A stretch of 64,000 nucleotides of DNA from Lysobacter lycopersici (GCF_007556775.1 NZ_CP041742.1:620001-684000), one strand, 5' to 3'. Shown: positions 29,430 through 37,879, counted from the stretch's first letter. The notes: generated by a model from the sequence alone, not told the origin. Program-made: numbers and translations.

Positions 29430-30140
29430 TCAGGCAGGCGGTCGCGGCTCCCCGGCAAACAACGCGCGCGAGAAGCCTTCCTCCTCGCGCCGGATCTCCT
29501 CGATGAAGCGCGGCGCGTCGCCGAGCGCGGCGAAGGCGTCGAAACCGCGTTCGAGGAAGCCCTGCAATTCCGACAGGCCGGCCGCGCGCGCCGGCACCCG
29601 CGACAGCCGCAGCAGCGTCGCCACCCCGGGCATGCGCAGGGCGTGCGCCAGCCCGTCGCCGACCTCGGCGATCAGCGCGATCTGGCGTGCGCGCAGGCGC
29701 GGCAATCCGCATTGGCGGTAGGCCCGCGCATACAACGCAAGATCCAGCGCGCGCCGGCGCGGCGCGAGGCGTTGCAGGGCTTCGGCCATGCGCAGGTCGA
29801 ACGCCTGGGTGAGTGCGCCGAGTTCGATCGCGTCCGCGACGGTTTCCAGCAACGCGCCCGGCAGCAGCTTCTGCATCGCCGGCAGCACCCGCGCGATATC
29901 GGCATCGCGGCGGCTGAAGTCGTGGTCGCCGTAGACATCGGCCAGGAAGAATTCCGCGGCCGGCCGCCGCGACGGATCCTCGAGGAAGCGCGCGAAGCTT
30001 TCGCGCAGGCGCTGCGCCTGCCAGCGCCGCAATTCCGGCAACCAGCGCAGGCGGTTGCGCGGTTCTTGCACCGGATCGAACAGGGCCTGGTGGCAGGCCA
30101 GGCGCCGCGCCAGCCGGCGCGAAACCGTACTCGTGTCCAT
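29430..30140 (-). CDS. FFLEELY-motif protein
   Basis: A 236-residue cytosolic, Arg/Ala/Leu-rich helical protein. EFFLADVYGDHDFSRRD at about residues 63-79 is the local version of the FFLEELY...DFSxRD motif that names this uncharacterised family, known mostly from Xanthomonas relatives. No catalytic motif was recognised. It is divergent from the patatin gene with 52 bp between them, so the two may share a promoter region. This genomic partnership is the best clue to its role. Confidence 0.8.
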   Translation of the reverse strand: MDTSTVSRRLARRLACHQALFDPVQEPRNRLRWLPELRRWQAQRLRESFARFLEDPSRRPAAEFFLADVYGDHDFSRRDADIARVLPAMQKLLPGALLETVADAIELGALTQAFDLRMAEALQRLAPRRRALDLALYARAYRQCGLPRLRARQIALIAEVGDGLAHALRMPGVATLLRLSRVPARAAGLSELQGFLERGFDAFAALGDAPRFIEEIRREEEGFSRALFAGEPRPPA

Positions 30141-30178
30141 GCCCGCATCATCCCGGCTGCGGGGCGCGCGGGCAAACC

Positions 30179-30192
30179 GCTACACTCGCCAC
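30179..30192 (+). promoter_or_regulatory. Patatin gene -10 box abutting the start codon
   Basis: gcTACACT at 30179-30186 ends 6 nt before the ATG at 30193, predicting a leaderless transcript. There is no -35 and no ribosome-binding site. Confidence 0.5.
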
Positions 30193-31461
30193 ATGCTTTC
30201 CCTCCATGCCGCGCCGCGCGCGACCAGACCCGGACGCGCCCACCGCGCCACCAGCGATTCCGCCCCGCGCATCGGCCTCGCCATCGCCGGCGGCGGCCCC
30301 ATCGGCGGCATGTACGAGCTCGGCGCGTTGCGCGCGTTCGAGGATGCGATCGAAGGCCTCGACCTGACCCGCATGGATTGCTACGTCGGCGTCAGCAGCG
30401 GCGCCTTCCTCGCCGCCGGCCTCGCCAACCGCATGAGCGCGGGCGAGATGTGCCGCATCTTCATCACCGGCGACAGCGACGACGTGCGCTTCCGCCCGGA
30501 AACCTTCCTGCGCCCGGCGATGTTCGAATACGCGCGCCGCGCCGCGAGCCTACCGAGGCTGACCTTCGAATGGTGGCGCGGGCTGCTGCTGGGCCCGCGC
30601 GACGCGCGCTGGTCGGACCTGCTCAACCGCTTCGGCGGGCTGGTGCCGACCGGGCTGTTCGACAACGCGCGCATCGAAACCTTCCTGCGCGAAATCTTCA
30701 CCCGGCGCGGGCGCAGTAATGACTTTCGCAAGCTCGACCGGCCGTTGTACGTAGTCGCTGTCGACCTCGACAACGGCGAGGCGGTGCGTTTCGGCGGCGA
30801 GGGCTGGAACGACGTGCCGATCTCGCAGGCGGTGCAGGCCAGCGCCGCGCTGCCGGGCCTGTATCCGCCGGTCGATGTCCGCGGTCGCCAGTTTGTCGAC
30901 GGCGCGCTGCGCCGGACCATGCATGCCTCGGTGCTGCTGGAACGCGGCATCGACCTGTTGCTGGGCGTGAACCCGCTGGTGCCGTTCAAGAACAGCGATG
31001 GCAAATCGCGACCGGAACACGCCCTTGCCGAAGGTGGCCTGCCGGCGGTGTTGTCGCAGACCTTCCGCACCTTGCTGCAATCGCGGATGCAGGTCGGCCT
31101 CGCCCGCTACGTGCAGCAGTACCCGAATATCGACCAACTGGTGTTCGAACCCAACGAAACCGACGGCGACCTGTTCTTCACCAATGCCTTCAGCTTCGCC
31201 TCGCGCCGCCGCGTCTGCCAGCTCGGTTACCGCAACGCGCTCGACGACCTGCGCAAGCGCCGCGAAGCGCTCGCACCCGTGCTGGCCGCGCATGGCCTGT
31301 CGTTGCGCACCGAAGTGCTCGACGACGCGAACCGCACCGTGCTCAGCGCCCTGCCGCCGGCACCGCCGCGCAGCACCGAAACCACCGCGCGCCTGCGCCG
31401 TGCGCTCGACGACACCGAGCGCCTCGTCGCGCAGCAGGGACGCAAGCGCCGCGTGGTGTGA
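30193..31461 (+). CDS. Patatin-like phospholipase
   Basis: A 422-residue Ser-Asp dyad lipase of the patatin family. The oxyanion-hole motif is GGGPIGGMYELG, the nucleophile elbow is GVSSGAF (GxSxG), and the catalytic Asp is in FVDGALRR. There is no signal peptide, so it acts on lipids from the cytosol. The long C-terminal extension (about 300-422) is helical and basic. It lies between the divergent FFLEELY gene and the phasin gene, 58 bp upstream of the latter, suggesting a role in turning over granule or membrane lipid. Confidence 0.93.
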   Translation: MLSLHAAPRATRPGRAHRATSDSAPRIGLAIAGGGPIGGMYELGALRAFEDAIEGLDLTRMDCYVGVSSGAFLAAGLANRMSAGEMCRIFITGDSDDVRFRPETFLRPAMFEYARRAASLPRLTFEWWRGLLLGPRDARWSDLLNRFGGLVPTGLFDNARIETFLREIFTRRGRSNDFRKLDRPLYVVAVDLDNGEAVRFGGEGWNDVPISQAVQASAALPGLYPPVDVRGRQFVDGALRRTMHASVLLERGIDLLLGVNPLVPFKNSDGKSRPEHALAEGGLPAVLSQTFRTLLQSRMQVGLARYVQQYPNIDQLVFEPNETDGDLFFTNAFSFASRRRVCQLGYRNALDDLRKRREALAPVLAAHGLSLRTEVLDDANRTVLSALPPAPPRSTETTARLRRALDDTERLVAQQGRKRRVV

Positions 31462-31519
31462 ATGCTCTAGTCGGGGCCGCCAAGCTGCACGCATTCCCGT
31501 CGCAGCGAAAGGCAAACCC

Positions 31520-32044
31520 ATGGCCAAGTTCAAGAAAACCGCCGGCAAGACCGCCAACCGCGGCGCCGGCAACGCGCAGGCGCAGGCCGAGCGCCTGTCC
31601 AAGACCCTGAGCGAATCCGCGCAGCAGATCTGGCTCGCCGGCGTCGGCGCCTTCGGGCGCGCGCAGGCCGAGGGCCACAAGCTGTTCGAAGCGCTGGTGA
31701 AGGAAGGCCTGAGCCTGGAGAAGACCGCGCGCGGCTTCGCCGGCGGCCGTGCCGACTTCGTCCGCGATGCGGTCGAGAACCACGTCGGCCAGGCCCGCGA
31801 ACGCGCCACGGACACCTGGGACAAGCTCGAGAAGGTGTTCGAAGTCCGCGTGCAGAAGGCGCTGGTGAAGCTGGGCGTGCCGGGCCGCGAAGACCTCGCC
31901 GACCTCGCCCGCCGCGTCGAGGGCCTCACCGCCGAACTGCGCCGCCAGCAGGCGCCGAAGCCTGCCGCCAAGCGCGCGCCGGCCAAGGCGACGAAGAAGG
32001 CCGCGCCGCGCAAGGTCGCCAAGCGCGCCAAGCCCGCCGCCTGA
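31520..32044 (+). CDS. Phasin-family granule protein with basic histone-like tail
   Basis: A 174-residue PhaF/PhaI-type phasin. The N-terminal part has the phasin signature QQIWLAGVGAFGRAQAEG and amphipathic helices with Leu repeats (about 25-125). The C-terminus is a Lys/Ala/Pro-rich tail (KRAPAKATKKAAPRK) like that of PhaF, which binds DNA in Pseudomonas and helps partition granules. It suggests that the cell stores PHA or another neutral lipid. The synthase is not in this window. Confidence 0.9.
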   Translation: MAKFKKTAGKTANRGAGNAQAQAERLSKTLSESAQQIWLAGVGAFGRAQAEGHKLFEALVKEGLSLEKTARGFAGGRADFVRDAVENHVGQARERATDTWDKLEKVFEVRVQKALVKLGVPGREDLADLARRVEGLTAELRRQQAPKPAAKRAPAKATKKAAPRKVAKRAKPAA

Positions 32045-32050
32045 TCCATC

Positions 32051-32146
32051 GCGTCCCGCCACGGGACGCGTGCGTTTCCCCTAAAACCCGCCAGTCCCCT
32101 TTCGACCGCGCGTCTCCCTCCCCTGCGGTTCGGGCTGGCGGGTTTT
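32051..32146 (+). terminator. Two hairpins after the phasin gene
   Basis: GCGTCCCG/CGGGACGC at 32051-32069 is followed by AAAACCCGCCAG at 32083-32094 pairing with CTGGCGGGTTTT at 32135-32146 across a 40-nt loop. The second ends in TTTTCCTTTG and is the better terminator. Confidence 0.6.
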
Positions 32147-32190
32147 CCTTTGTTCTATCCTTGGCGCCTCCCTCGTTCGGATGCGAAGGC

Positions 32191-33159
32191 ATGGGCACGC
32201 TGATTTCCCTGTTCCTGGCGCTGATCGTCGCCGTGGCCATCGGTGCCGGCGCGACCTGGTACCTGCGCCGCGTGCGCCTGCCGCGCGAGGAAACCGCCGA
32301 AGGCATCGCCGCGCTGTCCGACATGCGCTGGCGCGATTTCATCAAGCTCGTCCTCGACGTGCTCGCCGGCCGCGGCTTCACCCGCGTCAACGACCCCGAG
32401 GCGACCTCGGACGAAGCCGACATCCCGCTCCGCCGCGATGGCGAAACCTGGCTGCTGTCGTCGAAGCACGGCGCGAGCTACGTCCTCGGTTCCAGCGACA
32501 TCACCGAATTCGCCAACACCATGCGCCTGCGCGGCGCGCAGGGCGGGCTGCTGGCCACGCCCGGCACGTTCGCGCCCGAGGCGCGCAGGCATGCGGAAGC
32601 CGAACGCATCGAGCTGCTCGATGGCCCCAGCCTGTGGCCGGAATTGCGCGAACGCCTGCCGGAAACGCAACGCAGCGCCATCGGCGCCCGCGCCCGTATC
32701 CATTCCCGGCAGAAGGCGTGGTTCGGCTGGTTGCTCGGGGTGATCGCCGGCGCCGCGGTATTCCTGCTGGTGCACGGCAACGACAGCGGCGATGCGTCCG
32801 TGGCGACGCCGGTTGTCGCGCCCGTGCGTGCGCCTTCGGCCAAGGCCAAGGCCGCCGCGACGCAGATACCCGCGAACGACGGCGTCTGGCCCGCACCGGG
32901 CGACGTGGATACCGCCACGACGGAAAAGGATCGCAGCGAAGCCGCGCGCGCGATCGGTTCGCTGCCGATGGTGAGCCGTGCCTTGTGGTCGAGCCAGTCG
33001 ACGCTGCTGGTCTATCTCAACAACACCAGCGCTGATGCGAAATCCGCGATCTGCCCCTTGCTGGAGCGCTACCCGGAGCTCGGCGCCTCGCGCGTGCAGT
33101 TGCAGCCACCGGAAGGCAGCGGCGAAGCAGTGCGGTTCTTCCAGTGTCGGGCATATTGA
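32191..33159 (+). CDS. Membrane-anchored Mrr-like endonuclease-fold protein
   Basis: A 322-residue protein with an N-terminal TM helix (LISLFLALIVAVAIGAGATWYL), a restriction-endonuclease-like (Mrr) domain (about 45-165), a second TM near 183-200, and a variable linker with a small C-terminal domain. In the Mrr domain, Asp77 and Lys92 occupy the PD-(D/E)xK positions, but the expected Gln/Glu is Ser90 (LLSSKH), so nuclease activity is doubtful. The last 90 residues look like a separate protein-binding module with a conserved YLNNTS. No partner methylase is present. Confidence 0.75.
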   Translation: MGTLISLFLALIVAVAIGAGATWYLRRVRLPREETAEGIAALSDMRWRDFIKLVLDVLAGRGFTRVNDPEATSDEADIPLRRDGETWLLSSKHGASYVLGSSDITEFANTMRLRGAQGGLLATPGTFAPEARRHAEAERIELLDGPSLWPELRERLPETQRSAIGARARIHSRQKAWFGWLLGVIAGAAVFLLVHGNDSGDASVATPVVAPVRAPSAKAKAAATQIPANDGVWPAPGDVDTATTEKDRSEAARAIGSLPMVSRALWSSQSTLLVYLNNTSADAKSAICPLLERYPELGASRVQLQPPEGSGEAVRFFQCRAY

Positions 33160-33183
33160 GCAGTTTTGTTTCGCAGAACACGT

Positions 33184-33477
33184 ATGTGTCCGACAACGTA
33201 TTTCGAAACTCCTGCCCAAGAGCTCGCCGCTACACAAGCGGCTACGGTGGAGCTTCTGCAATCCGTCGCAGCATCCGGAGAAACTCCTGATACGCACACG
33301 ATCTACCGTTTAAATAGGCTGGCCGCTACCTGCGCGCGATTGGCCTTTTCAAATGAACTACCGCTCGACGAAAGCGTCAGGGCTCTGATCACATGGTGTG
33401 ATCATCTCGATGATTCGGAGTGGACAGCCAATTTCATGTTGGCGTTCAAGCGTTATCCGCTTCAAGCGCCCTGGTAG
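33184..33477 (+). CDS. Hypothetical 97-residue protein
   Basis: Open frame of 97 codons starting MCPTTYFETPAQE, or six codons longer from a TTG. It is about 48% GC on the line counted, unlike its neighbours, and has no clear ribosome-binding site. Predicted to be helical and soluble. No family recognised; it could be a recent import. Confidence 0.45.
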   Translation: MCPTTYFETPAQELAATQAATVELLQSVAASGETPDTHTIYRLNRLAATCARLAFSNELPLDESVRALITWCDHLDDSEWTANFMLAFKRYPLQAPW

Positions 33478-33498
33478 CGCCTGACAACCCCACCCCAA

Positions 33499-33523
33499 CC
33501 CTCCCCTTCAATGAAGGGGAGGG
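33499..33523. repeat. Pyrimidine/purine hairpin between converging genes
   Basis: CCCTCCCCTTCA and TGAAGGGGAGGG are perfect 12-bp inverted arms around one base. It lies between two converging genes; it may end transcription on the minus strand. Confidence 0.6.
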
Positions 33524-33531
33524 AGTGATCA

Positions 33532-35535
33532 CTACCAATGCACCCCGCGCATCAGCGCGGCGAAGGCGATCTGCTCATTGCTCGGCTGCGCTTCCTTCAA
33601 CGCCTTGCGGTCGCCCTTGGCCGCGGCCGAATCCGGGAACAGCTCGAACGCGGTGCTCATGATCACCTCGTAGGCCTTCGGCGCCAGCGCGTTGATCAAT
33701 GCACTGAAGATGCCGAGGCGCGTCGCGATGCGGCTCGGCTTCTCGATGATGCCCTTCACCACCAGGTCCGCGGCTTCGTCCGGCGTCAGCGTCGGCACGC
33801 TGTCGTACATCTTGGTCGGCGCGATCATCGGCGTCTTCACCAGCGGCATGTTGATGGTGGTGAAGCTGATGCCCTTGCCCGACAACTCGCCCTGCGCGCA
33901 GCGGCTGAACGCGTCCAGCGCCGCCTTCGAGGCGACGTAGGCGGAAAATCGCGGCGAATTCGCCAGCACGCCGATCGAGCTGATGTTGATGATGTGGCCC
34001 TTGCGCCGATGCGTCATCGTCGGCATGAAGCCCATGATCAGGCGCAGCGAACCGAAGTAGTTCAGCTGCATCGTGCGTTCGAAATCGTGGAAACGGTCGT
34101 AGCTGAGCTCGATCGAGCGCCGGATCGAACGGCCGGCGTTGTTGACCAGGATATCGACGTGGCCGTGTTCCTTCAGGATCTTCTCGACCAATCGATCGCA
34201 ATCGACCATGTCGGCGAGGTCGGCGGTGTAGGCGAACACCTTGCCGCCCTTGGCCTTCATCTCGTCGCGGGCCTTGAACAATTCCTCCTCGCCGCGCGCC
34301 ACGATCACGGTGATCGCACCCGCTTCGGCCACGCGCTGCGCAGTCGAAAGCCCGATGCCGGAGGAGCCGCCGGTGATGACGACGACCTTGTTGCGCACCT
34401 TGCCCTTGAGCGTGTGGTCGACGAACAGGTCCGGGTCGAGGTGGCGTTCCCAGTAGTCCCACAGGCGCCAGGCGTAGTCGTCCAGCTTCGGCACCGAAAT
34501 CCCGCTGCCCTTGAGCGCGCGCTCGGTCTCGCGGCTGTCGAAGCGCGTGGGATAGGTGATGAACTTCAGCACCGACTTCGGAATGCGGAAGTCGCGCAGC
34601 AGCATCGCGGTCATGCGCCGCACCGGCGGCAGGTTCGCGGCCGCCATGCGCACGCCGCTGGGCACGAAGGCGAACATGCGCGCGTCGAGGCGCATGGTCA
34701 TTTCCGGCGCATGGCCGGCGCGGGCGAAGGCGTTCAGTACCTCGCCCACGCGCAGCGGTTCCGGATCGGTGAGGTGGAATGTGTGGCCGTCGAGTTTGGG
34801 CTTGTGCGCGATGTGGTCGAGCGCGTTGGCGACGAAATCGACCGGCACGATGTTGATGCGCCCGCCCTCGATGCCGATCATCGGCATCCACGGCGGCAGC
34901 GCCTGGCGCAGTTTCTTGAGCAGGGTGAAGAAGTAGTACGGGCCGTCGATCTTGTCGATCTCGCCGGTCTGCGAATGCCCGACCACCATGCCCGGCCGGT
35001 ACACGCGCCACTTGATGCGCTTCTCCGCGCGAACAAGCCCTTCGGATTCGTGCTTGGTCGCGAGGTAGGGATCGTCGAGGCCTTCGGCTTCCTCGAACAT
35101 GTCCTCTCGGAAAATGCCGGGGTACAGGCCGGCCGCGGCGATGGAACTGACGTGGTGGAACACGATGTTCGAAGTCTGGCCGGCGTCGAGCGCGGCGGCG
35201 AGGTCGAGCGCGTGTCGCGTCCCGCCGACATTGGCCTCGCGCTGGGACGCGGCGTCGGCCTCCATGTCGTAGATCGCGGCGAGGTGGAAGAAGTGCGTCA
35301 CCTTGCCCTTGATCGCGCGCAACTGCGCCGCGGACACGCCGCACTTCGCCGCGGACAGGTCGCCCGCGACTGGCACGATGCGCTTCATGTCCCAGCCCAT
35401 CTTCTTGCCGATGGCTTCGAGCTTCTTCTGCGAATCCTTGCGCACCAGCACGTGGATCGTGCCCTTGCGCTGCATCAGGTTCGAGACGAGGAAACGGCCG
35501 ATGAAGCCGGTGGCACCGGTGACGAAGTAGCTCAT
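33532..35535 (-). CDS. Two-domain SDR, probable fatty acyl-CoA reductase
   Basis: A 667-residue fusion of two Rossmann reductases. The N-terminal extended SDR (1-370) has TGATGFIGRFLV and the YLATK active site; the C-terminal classical SDR (about 375-667) has TGGSSGIGLSTA, NNAG, and YVASKAA. Length and order match the Marinobacter FAR (Maqu_2507-type) and mycobacterial AcrA1 enzymes, which reduce long-chain acyl-CoA to aldehyde and alcohol. Divergent from the acyl-CoA-binding protein and TetR genes. Fatty alcohol or wax synthesis is inferred; no wax synthase is seen. Confidence 0.85.
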   Translation of the reverse strand: MSYFVTGATGFIGRFLVSNLMQRKGTIHVLVRKDSQKKLEAIGKKMGWDMKRIVPVAGDLSAAKCGVSAAQLRAIKGKVTHFFHLAAIYDMEADAASQREANVGGTRHALDLAAALDAGQTSNIVFHHVSSIAAAGLYPGIFREDMFEEAEGLDDPYLATKHESEGLVRAEKRIKWRVYRPGMVVGHSQTGEIDKIDGPYYFFTLLKKLRQALPPWMPMIGIEGGRINIVPVDFVANALDHIAHKPKLDGHTFHLTDPEPLRVGEVLNAFARAGHAPEMTMRLDARMFAFVPSGVRMAAANLPPVRRMTAMLLRDFRIPKSVLKFITYPTRFDSRETERALKGSGISVPKLDDYAWRLWDYWERHLDPDLFVDHTLKGKVRNKVVVITGGSSGIGLSTAQRVAEAGAITVIVARGEEELFKARDEMKAKGGKVFAYTADLADMVDCDRLVEKILKEHGHVDILVNNAGRSIRRSIELSYDRFHDFERTMQLNYFGSLRLIMGFMPTMTHRRKGHIINISSIGVLANSPRFSAYVASKAALDAFSRCAQGELSGKGISFTTINMPLVKTPMIAPTKMYDSVPTLTPDEAADLVVKGIIEKPSRIATRLGIFSALINALAPKAYEVIMSTAFELFPDSAAAKGDRKALKEAQPSNEQIAFAALMRGVHW

Positions 35536-35591
35536 GACGCGGATCCGGTTGGTGGGCGCAACGCTACGGTGCCAGAGCCCGCGGCCGGGGA

Positions 35592-35609
35592 CAATCCGGT
35601 TCCGTATTG
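35592..35609. promoter_or_regulatory. Candidate TetR operator, CAATnCGGnnCCGnATTG
   Basis: An 18-bp palindrome, 14 of 18 positions symmetric, in the 122-bp gap between the divergent reductase and acyl-CoA-binding genes. It overlaps a plausible TTGACC -35 (35607-35612), 17 bp before TGTCAT. The TetR gene is two genes downstream. The link is inference. Confidence 0.5.
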
Positions 35610-35657
35610 ACCCCCTGCCGGGGCCGTGCTGTCATGCCCGCGACACCCGGAGGCACC

Positions 35658-35924
35658 ATGGCCAAGTCCAGCGACCTGAAGCAGCAGTTCGAACAGGCGG
35701 CGATCGACGTCAAGGACCTGTCCGAGCGCCCCGACAACGACACCCTGTTGCGCCTGTACGCGCTGTACAAGCAAGGCTCCGAGGGCGACGTCAGCGGCGA
35801 GAAGCCGGGCTTCTTCGATTTCGTCGGCACCGCCAAGTACGAGGCCTGGGGCAAGCTCAAGGGCACGGCCAAGGACGATGCGATGAAGAAGTACGTCGAC
35901 CTGGTGAAGAAGCTGCGCGCCTAG
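35658..35924 (+). CDS. Acyl-CoA-binding protein
   Basis: An 88-residue four-helix ACBP. The acyl-CoA contacts YALYKQGSEGD and the KYEAWGKLKG segment are present. It keeps long-chain acyl-CoA soluble and delivers it to enzymes. GGAGG precedes the ATG. Its place between the acyl-CoA reductase (divergent) and a TetR regulator argues that it feeds the reductase. ACBPs are uncommon in bacteria, which makes this pairing informative. Confidence 0.95.
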   Translation: MAKSSDLKQQFEQAAIDVKDLSERPDNDTLLRLYALYKQGSEGDVSGEKPGFFDFVGTAKYEAWGKLKGTAKDDAMKKYVDLVKKLRA

Positions 35925-35934
35925 GGCCGCCGAC

Positions 35935-36561
35935 GTGGCCCGGCAAACCCGCAAGCGCATCCTCGATGCGTCCCTCGCGATGTTCAACGCGCAGGGCGAG
36001 CCGAACGTCACCACCAACCACATCGCCGACGAGCTGGAGATCAGCCCCGGCAACCTGTATTACCACTTCCGCAACAAGGACGACATCATCGAGCAGCTGT
36101 TCGGCGAGTACGAACAGCGCATCGATGCCGCCCTTGCCGCGCCGGAAGGCCGCCTGCCCGGGCTCGAGGACGTGTGGCTGCAGTTGCACCTGGTGTTCGA
36201 GTGCATCTGGGATTACCGATTCCTGTACCGCGACCTGATCGACATCCTCAGCCGCAACCGCCGGCTGCGGATCCGCTTCGCGCGCATCCTCAAGCGCGCC
36301 GACGACCGCGCGCACCTGGTGATGCGCGGACTGACCCAGGCGGGGGTGATGCGCGCCTCGGCGGCGGAACTGGACGCGGCCGCGACGAATATCCTGGTGA
36401 TCGCGACGTTCTGGCTGAACTACGCCTCGGTGCGCGGCGAAAAGGACGAACACGTCGCGATCCGCGACGGCATCGTGCAGGTGATGATGTCGCTCGCGCC
36501 GTTCCTGCGTGACGCGGAGCGGGTCCACCTCAATAGCCTGACCCGCGCCTACCTCGACTGA
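35935..36561 (+). CDS. TetR-family regulator
   Basis: A 208-residue TetR/AcrR regulator. The HTH is at about residues 6-52 (RKRILDASLAMFNAQGEPNVTTNHIADELEISPGNLYYHFRNKDDI), here quoted only to its key parts NVTTNHIADEL and GNLYYHF. The ligand domain follows. It starts with GTG 10 nt after the acyl-CoA-binding gene, so the two form an operon and the regulator is probably autoregulated through the 35592-35609 palindrome. An acyl-CoA-type inducer is a reasonable guess. Confidence 0.93.
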   Translation: MARQTRKRILDASLAMFNAQGEPNVTTNHIADELEISPGNLYYHFRNKDDIIEQLFGEYEQRIDAALAAPEGRLPGLEDVWLQLHLVFECIWDYRFLYRDLIDILSRNRRLRIRFARILKRADDRAHLVMRGLTQAGVMRASAAELDAAATNILVIATFWLNYASVRGEKDEHVAIRDGIVQVMMSLAPFLRDAERVHLNSLTRAYLD

Positions 36562-36562
36562 T

Positions 36563-36590
36563 TCGCTCCCGTGGGAGCGACGGAAGTCGC
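36563..36590 (+). terminator. Hairpins after the TetR gene
   Basis: TCGCTCCC-GT-GGGAGCGA and GCGAC-GGAA-GTCGC form two adjacent stems just after the stop codon, with no T-run. They resemble REP-type hairpins. Confidence 0.5.
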
Positions 36591-36610
36591 GACTGGATTG
36601 CGACGCTGCC

Positions 36611-36868
36611 TCAACGCGCCCGACGACGCGCCGTCTTGCGCTGCGGCTTCTTCGCCAGCTTTTCCTGCACCGTCAGCAGCACGCCACGGGCGATGTCGCG
36701 GGCATCCTCGCCGCCGGCGCGCACGATCTGGCCGAACTCCAGTGCGCGGACGCGGGCATTGCAGGCACCATCGACCAGGCCGCGACGGGCGAGGTTCGTG
36801 CCGCCGAGCAAGGCCAGCCACAGGTGGCGCGGGGTGAATTCGAGGGTGGATTGCGCGGTGTTGGCCAT
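36611..36868 (-). CDS. Small basic-tailed protein, possibly phasin-like
   Basis: An 85-residue protein. A hydrophobic helical core (LWLALLGGTNLARRGLVDGA) is followed by a Lys/Arg-rich tail (KKPQRKTARRRAR). The build resembles a short phasin with a DNA- or granule-binding tail. GGAG at about 7 nt before the ATG supports it as real. It is on the opposite strand to its neighbours. Function not established. Confidence 0.65.
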   Translation of the reverse strand: MANTAQSTLEFTPRHLWLALLGGTNLARRGLVDGACNARVRALEFGQIVRAGGEDARDIARGVLLTVQEKLAKKPQRKTARRRAR

Positions 36869-37002
36869 GACGGGCTCCGGATCGGTTGTCGCGATGACGA
36901 CAGCCTGCCCGGCACCGGTCGAGCAATCACACTAGCCTCGCCTGCCCGCTTGCCAGTCGCGCGGCCCCGCGGGATGCTGGGCGCCTCTCGATGGAGTCGA
37001 CC

Positions 37003-37854
37003 ATGGCAGCGAAGTCCGGCTGGGCCCCCTTCCCCCTCGATGCGAAACCCTTTGCCTATGCCGGCGACGCGCTGAAGAAGGCATGGCCGAAGCTGCATGC
37101 CGGCGACTGCGAGCCTTTCCCCGACGCGAAGCAGGCCGCAGCGCTGCTGAAAGCCCCCGGCAAGTCCGCACCCAAGCTCGATGCCGAATCGCTGGCCGAC
37201 GCATTGCAGGACGCGTGGCGGAAATTCCACCACGGCGATTTCCAGGCCGCGTTCGAGGCCGGCGAGAAACTCGGCCCGGTCGGGGCCTCGGTCGCGGTCA
37301 AGGCGCTGGGCATCCACGCGACGCACCTGGTCGACAGCGAAGCGGAGAAGCTCAAGCGCTTCGAACAGGCGGCGAAACTGGCCGAAGCCGCGGTCAAGGC
37401 GCTGCCGGACGAAGCCAACAGCCATTACCGCCACGCCTTCGCGCTGGGTCGCTACAGCCAGGGCCTCTCCATCGCCAAGGCGCTGAAACAGGGCATCGCC
37501 GGCAAGGTGCGCGATTCGCTGGAAACCGCGCTGGAACTGGCGCCCAAGCACGCCGAGGCGCACACCGCGATGGCGCTGTACCACGGCGAGATCATCGGCA
37601 AGATCGGCGCGATGATCGGCGGCCTCACCTACGGCGCGAAGGCGGCGGATGCGGAAAAGCACATCAAGGCCGCACTGAAGTTGACTCCGGATTCGCCCAT
37701 CGCGCACATCGAGCACGGCAACCTGTTGCTGCTCCTGCATGGCGACAAGCAGGAAGACGCTGCTGCGGCTGCGTACGAGAAGGCGGCGAAGCTCAAGCCT
37801 GTTGATGCGATGGAAGCGCTGGATGCGGCCTACGCGAAGGCGCAGTTGGAATAA
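37003..37854 (+). CDS. TPR-like helical repeat protein
   Basis: A 283-residue soluble protein made of helical hairpin repeats: ANSHYRHAFALGRYSQG, KHAEAHTAMALYHGE and SPIAHIEHGNLLLL are recognisable TPR-type A helices with Ala/Gly/Tyr spacing (about residues 135-260). There is no signal peptide. The ATG at 37003 is chosen since GGAG lies 6 nt upstream; an ATG at 36991 is the alternative. It is probably a protein-protein adaptor; the partner is unknown. Confidence 0.8.
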   Translation: MAAKSGWAPFPLDAKPFAYAGDALKKAWPKLHAGDCEPFPDAKQAAALLKAPGKSAPKLDAESLADALQDAWRKFHHGDFQAAFEAGEKLGPVGASVAVKALGIHATHLVDSEAEKLKRFEQAAKLAEAAVKALPDEANSHYRHAFALGRYSQGLSIAKALKQGIAGKVRDSLETALELAPKHAEAHTAMALYHGEIIGKIGAMIGGLTYGAKAADAEKHIKAALKLTPDSPIAHIEHGNLLLLLHGDKQEDAAAAAYEKAAKLKPVDAMEALDAAYAKAQLE

Positions 37855-37879
37855 CGAGATCGGGATAACGAGAAGTTAG

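Noticed and set aside
35550-35580. Sigma-54-like TGGCAC...TTGC upstream of the acyl-CoA reductase
   Set aside because: Spacing between the two elements is 7 nt where 5 is required.
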